Shown in pieces: positions 63,219 to 64,000 of a DNA stretch of 64,000 nt. The stretch is from BOG-932 sp965276835. Lineage in GTDB: Bacteria; Pseudomonadota; Alphaproteobacteria; BOG-932; Roseiterribacteraceae. Position 1 is the stretch's first letter, and each line of letters begins with the position of its first letter. Under the pieces are notes generated by a model. The model did no database searches, was not told the origin of the DNA, and saw only the letters and a program-made list of their open reading frames with translations. Both the position numbers and the translations under genes were made by a program. The DNA lies in assembly GCA_965276835.1 (NCBI GenBank), contig OZ255631.1:372001-436000 (forward strand), read 5' to 3'.

Positions 63219-64000
63219 GCCGCAAATACATTTCCTTCCCACGCATCGAGGGCACGACTTCGCGCCAAGCGCATGCCGACCTGCCTAACGGTACCTATGA
63301 GCGTGAACTGGGCAAGGAAGGCTTTTTCGGTCCCGCGACGCATATGTATCACCGGCATCCGCCGACCGGCTGGACGAGTTGGGAGGGGCCGCTTCGGCCG
63401 CGCGCTTTCGATCTGGTGAAATTGGCGTCCGATGGCCTGTCGCCGTGGAATGCGCCGGAAATTTTGCATAACGCCAAGGTCCGACTGCGTTATTGGACTT
63501 TAAGGGAGGGCATGCCGGACTTGGTTCGCAACGCCGACGGCGACGAGTTGTTGTTCATCCATGCCGGCGCCGGCGACCTGTATTGCGATTACGGCCATTT
63601 GCCGATCGAGCCCGGCGACTACGTTGTCTTGCCGCGCGGTACGATGTGGCGGATCGATTGCGCCGCGCCGATGACCATCCTGCTGATCGAGGCGACAGGG
63701 TCGAGCTTTCAATTGCCCGATCGCGGGCTGATTGGCGCGCATGCGATCTTCGATCCGGCGATCCTGGATGTCCCCACGATCGACGATGCTTTTCGCCATC
63801 AGCAGGGCGACGGCGCCTGGCGGGTGAGGATCAAACGGCAAGGCGCGGTATCGACCGTAACCTATCCGTTCAATCCGCTTGATGCCGTGGGCTGGACCGG
63901 GGACCTGGTGCCGGTCAGGCTCAACGTGCGGGATATTCGCCCGCTGATGAGCCATCGCTTCCATTTACCTCCTTCCGCCCACACGACCTTCGTCGCCGAC
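63215..64000 (+). CDS. hmgA: homogentisate 1,2-dioxygenase, cut by the window end
   Basis: The frame opens at ATG 63215, overlapping the phhA stop as ATGA, and stays open to the last base (262 codons seen). The N-terminus has SRQAHADLPNGTYERELGKE, GFFGPATHMYHRHPPTGW and EGPLRPRAFDL, the pattern of the alphaproteobacterial homogentisate dioxygenase group. A cupin core follows (GDELLFIHAGAGDLYCDYG, then PGDYVVLPRGTMWRI). The iron-binding region expected further downstream is outside the window. It opens the homogentisate ring made by HppD. Confidence 0.88.
   Translation, partial: MSRKYISFPRIEGTTSRQAHADLPNGTYERELGKEGFFGPATHMYHRHPPTGWTSWEGPLRPRAFDLVKLASDGLSPWNAPEILHNAKVRLRYWTLREGMPDLVRNADGDELLFIHAGAGDLYCDYGHLPIEPGDYVVLPRGTMWRIDCAAPMTILLIEATGSSFQLPDRGLIGAHAIFDPAILDVPTIDDAFRHQQGDGAWRVRIKRQGAVSTVTYPFNPLDAVGWTGDLVPVRLNVRDIRPLMSHRFHLPPSAHTTFVAD

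Overview
The window is chromosomal DNA of an alphaproteobacterium, GC-rich with strong G/C third-position bias in its housekeeping genes. The signs of the class are the dapD-dapE pair, yqeY-dnaG-rpoD, the rsmB-rpe-heparinase-purH cluster, a membrane-anchored CycM-type cytochrome c beside kdsB-pheA, a DUF1674/SdhAF4 protein and a small-type SRP RNA. I cannot fix the order from sequence alone; a Micropepsales/Rhizomicrobium-like or sphingomonad-like lineage would fit.

Layout. 0-10 kb: lysine/peptidoglycan synthesis (dapD, a frameshifted dapE), a GAF-HisKA_2 sensor kinase, a CPBP protease, carA, then yqeY-dnaG-rpoD. 10-14 kb: two REP-like palindromes, a tRNA with anticodon CAU, a stress protein and uvrB. 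14-20 kb: an accessory region with an AT-rich RHH/MltR-like pair, a membrane zinc-ribbon protein, a RelE/HigA toxin-antitoxin locus with a broken toxin, a polymorphic toxin with a Tox-REase-5-like nuclease tip, its candidate immunity gene and a decayed immunity tail, an orphan Phd antitoxin and a YXWGXW-repeat protein. 20-30 kb: a perfect 29-bp inverted repeat, an SDR, a DnaA-box cluster, uvrC-pgsA, a GH17-GT2 glucan synthase, ilvA and typA. 30-33 kb: bdhA, an aminotransferase and two tandem paralogous secreted proteins. 33-35 kb: a lower-GC insert with a sulfotransferase-like gene and a GT2 gene.

35-40 kb: FAH-family, PKHD-type dioxygenase, GST, an atypical phosphatase and a SorA/SorB-like pair whose SorA lacks the molybdenum-ligand cysteine. 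40-50 kb: purH, heparinase, rpe and rsmB; sdhAF4; dnaX-ybaB-prepilin peptidase-xth; ffs. 50-64 kb: alpha/beta hydrolase, nudC, aldo/keto reductase, LprI-like protein, kdsB-pheA, CycM, hisN, a CapD/WbpM-type dehydratase, a Slt transglycosylase, then phenylalanine/tyrosine catabolism (hppD divergent from phhA-hmgA, with hmgA cut by the window edge).

Working together: purine and pyrimidine synthesis (carA, purH), aromatic amino acid synthesis and breakdown (pheA against phhA-hppD-hmgA) and nucleotide excision repair (uvrB, uvrC) are all represented. The most unusual material is the toxin/antitoxin region at 14-18.3 kb, the cysteine-less SorA, and an apparent ATC start for ilvA. Three separate single-base frame disruptions (dapE, relE-like, phd-like) raise the question of assembly error versus real decay.
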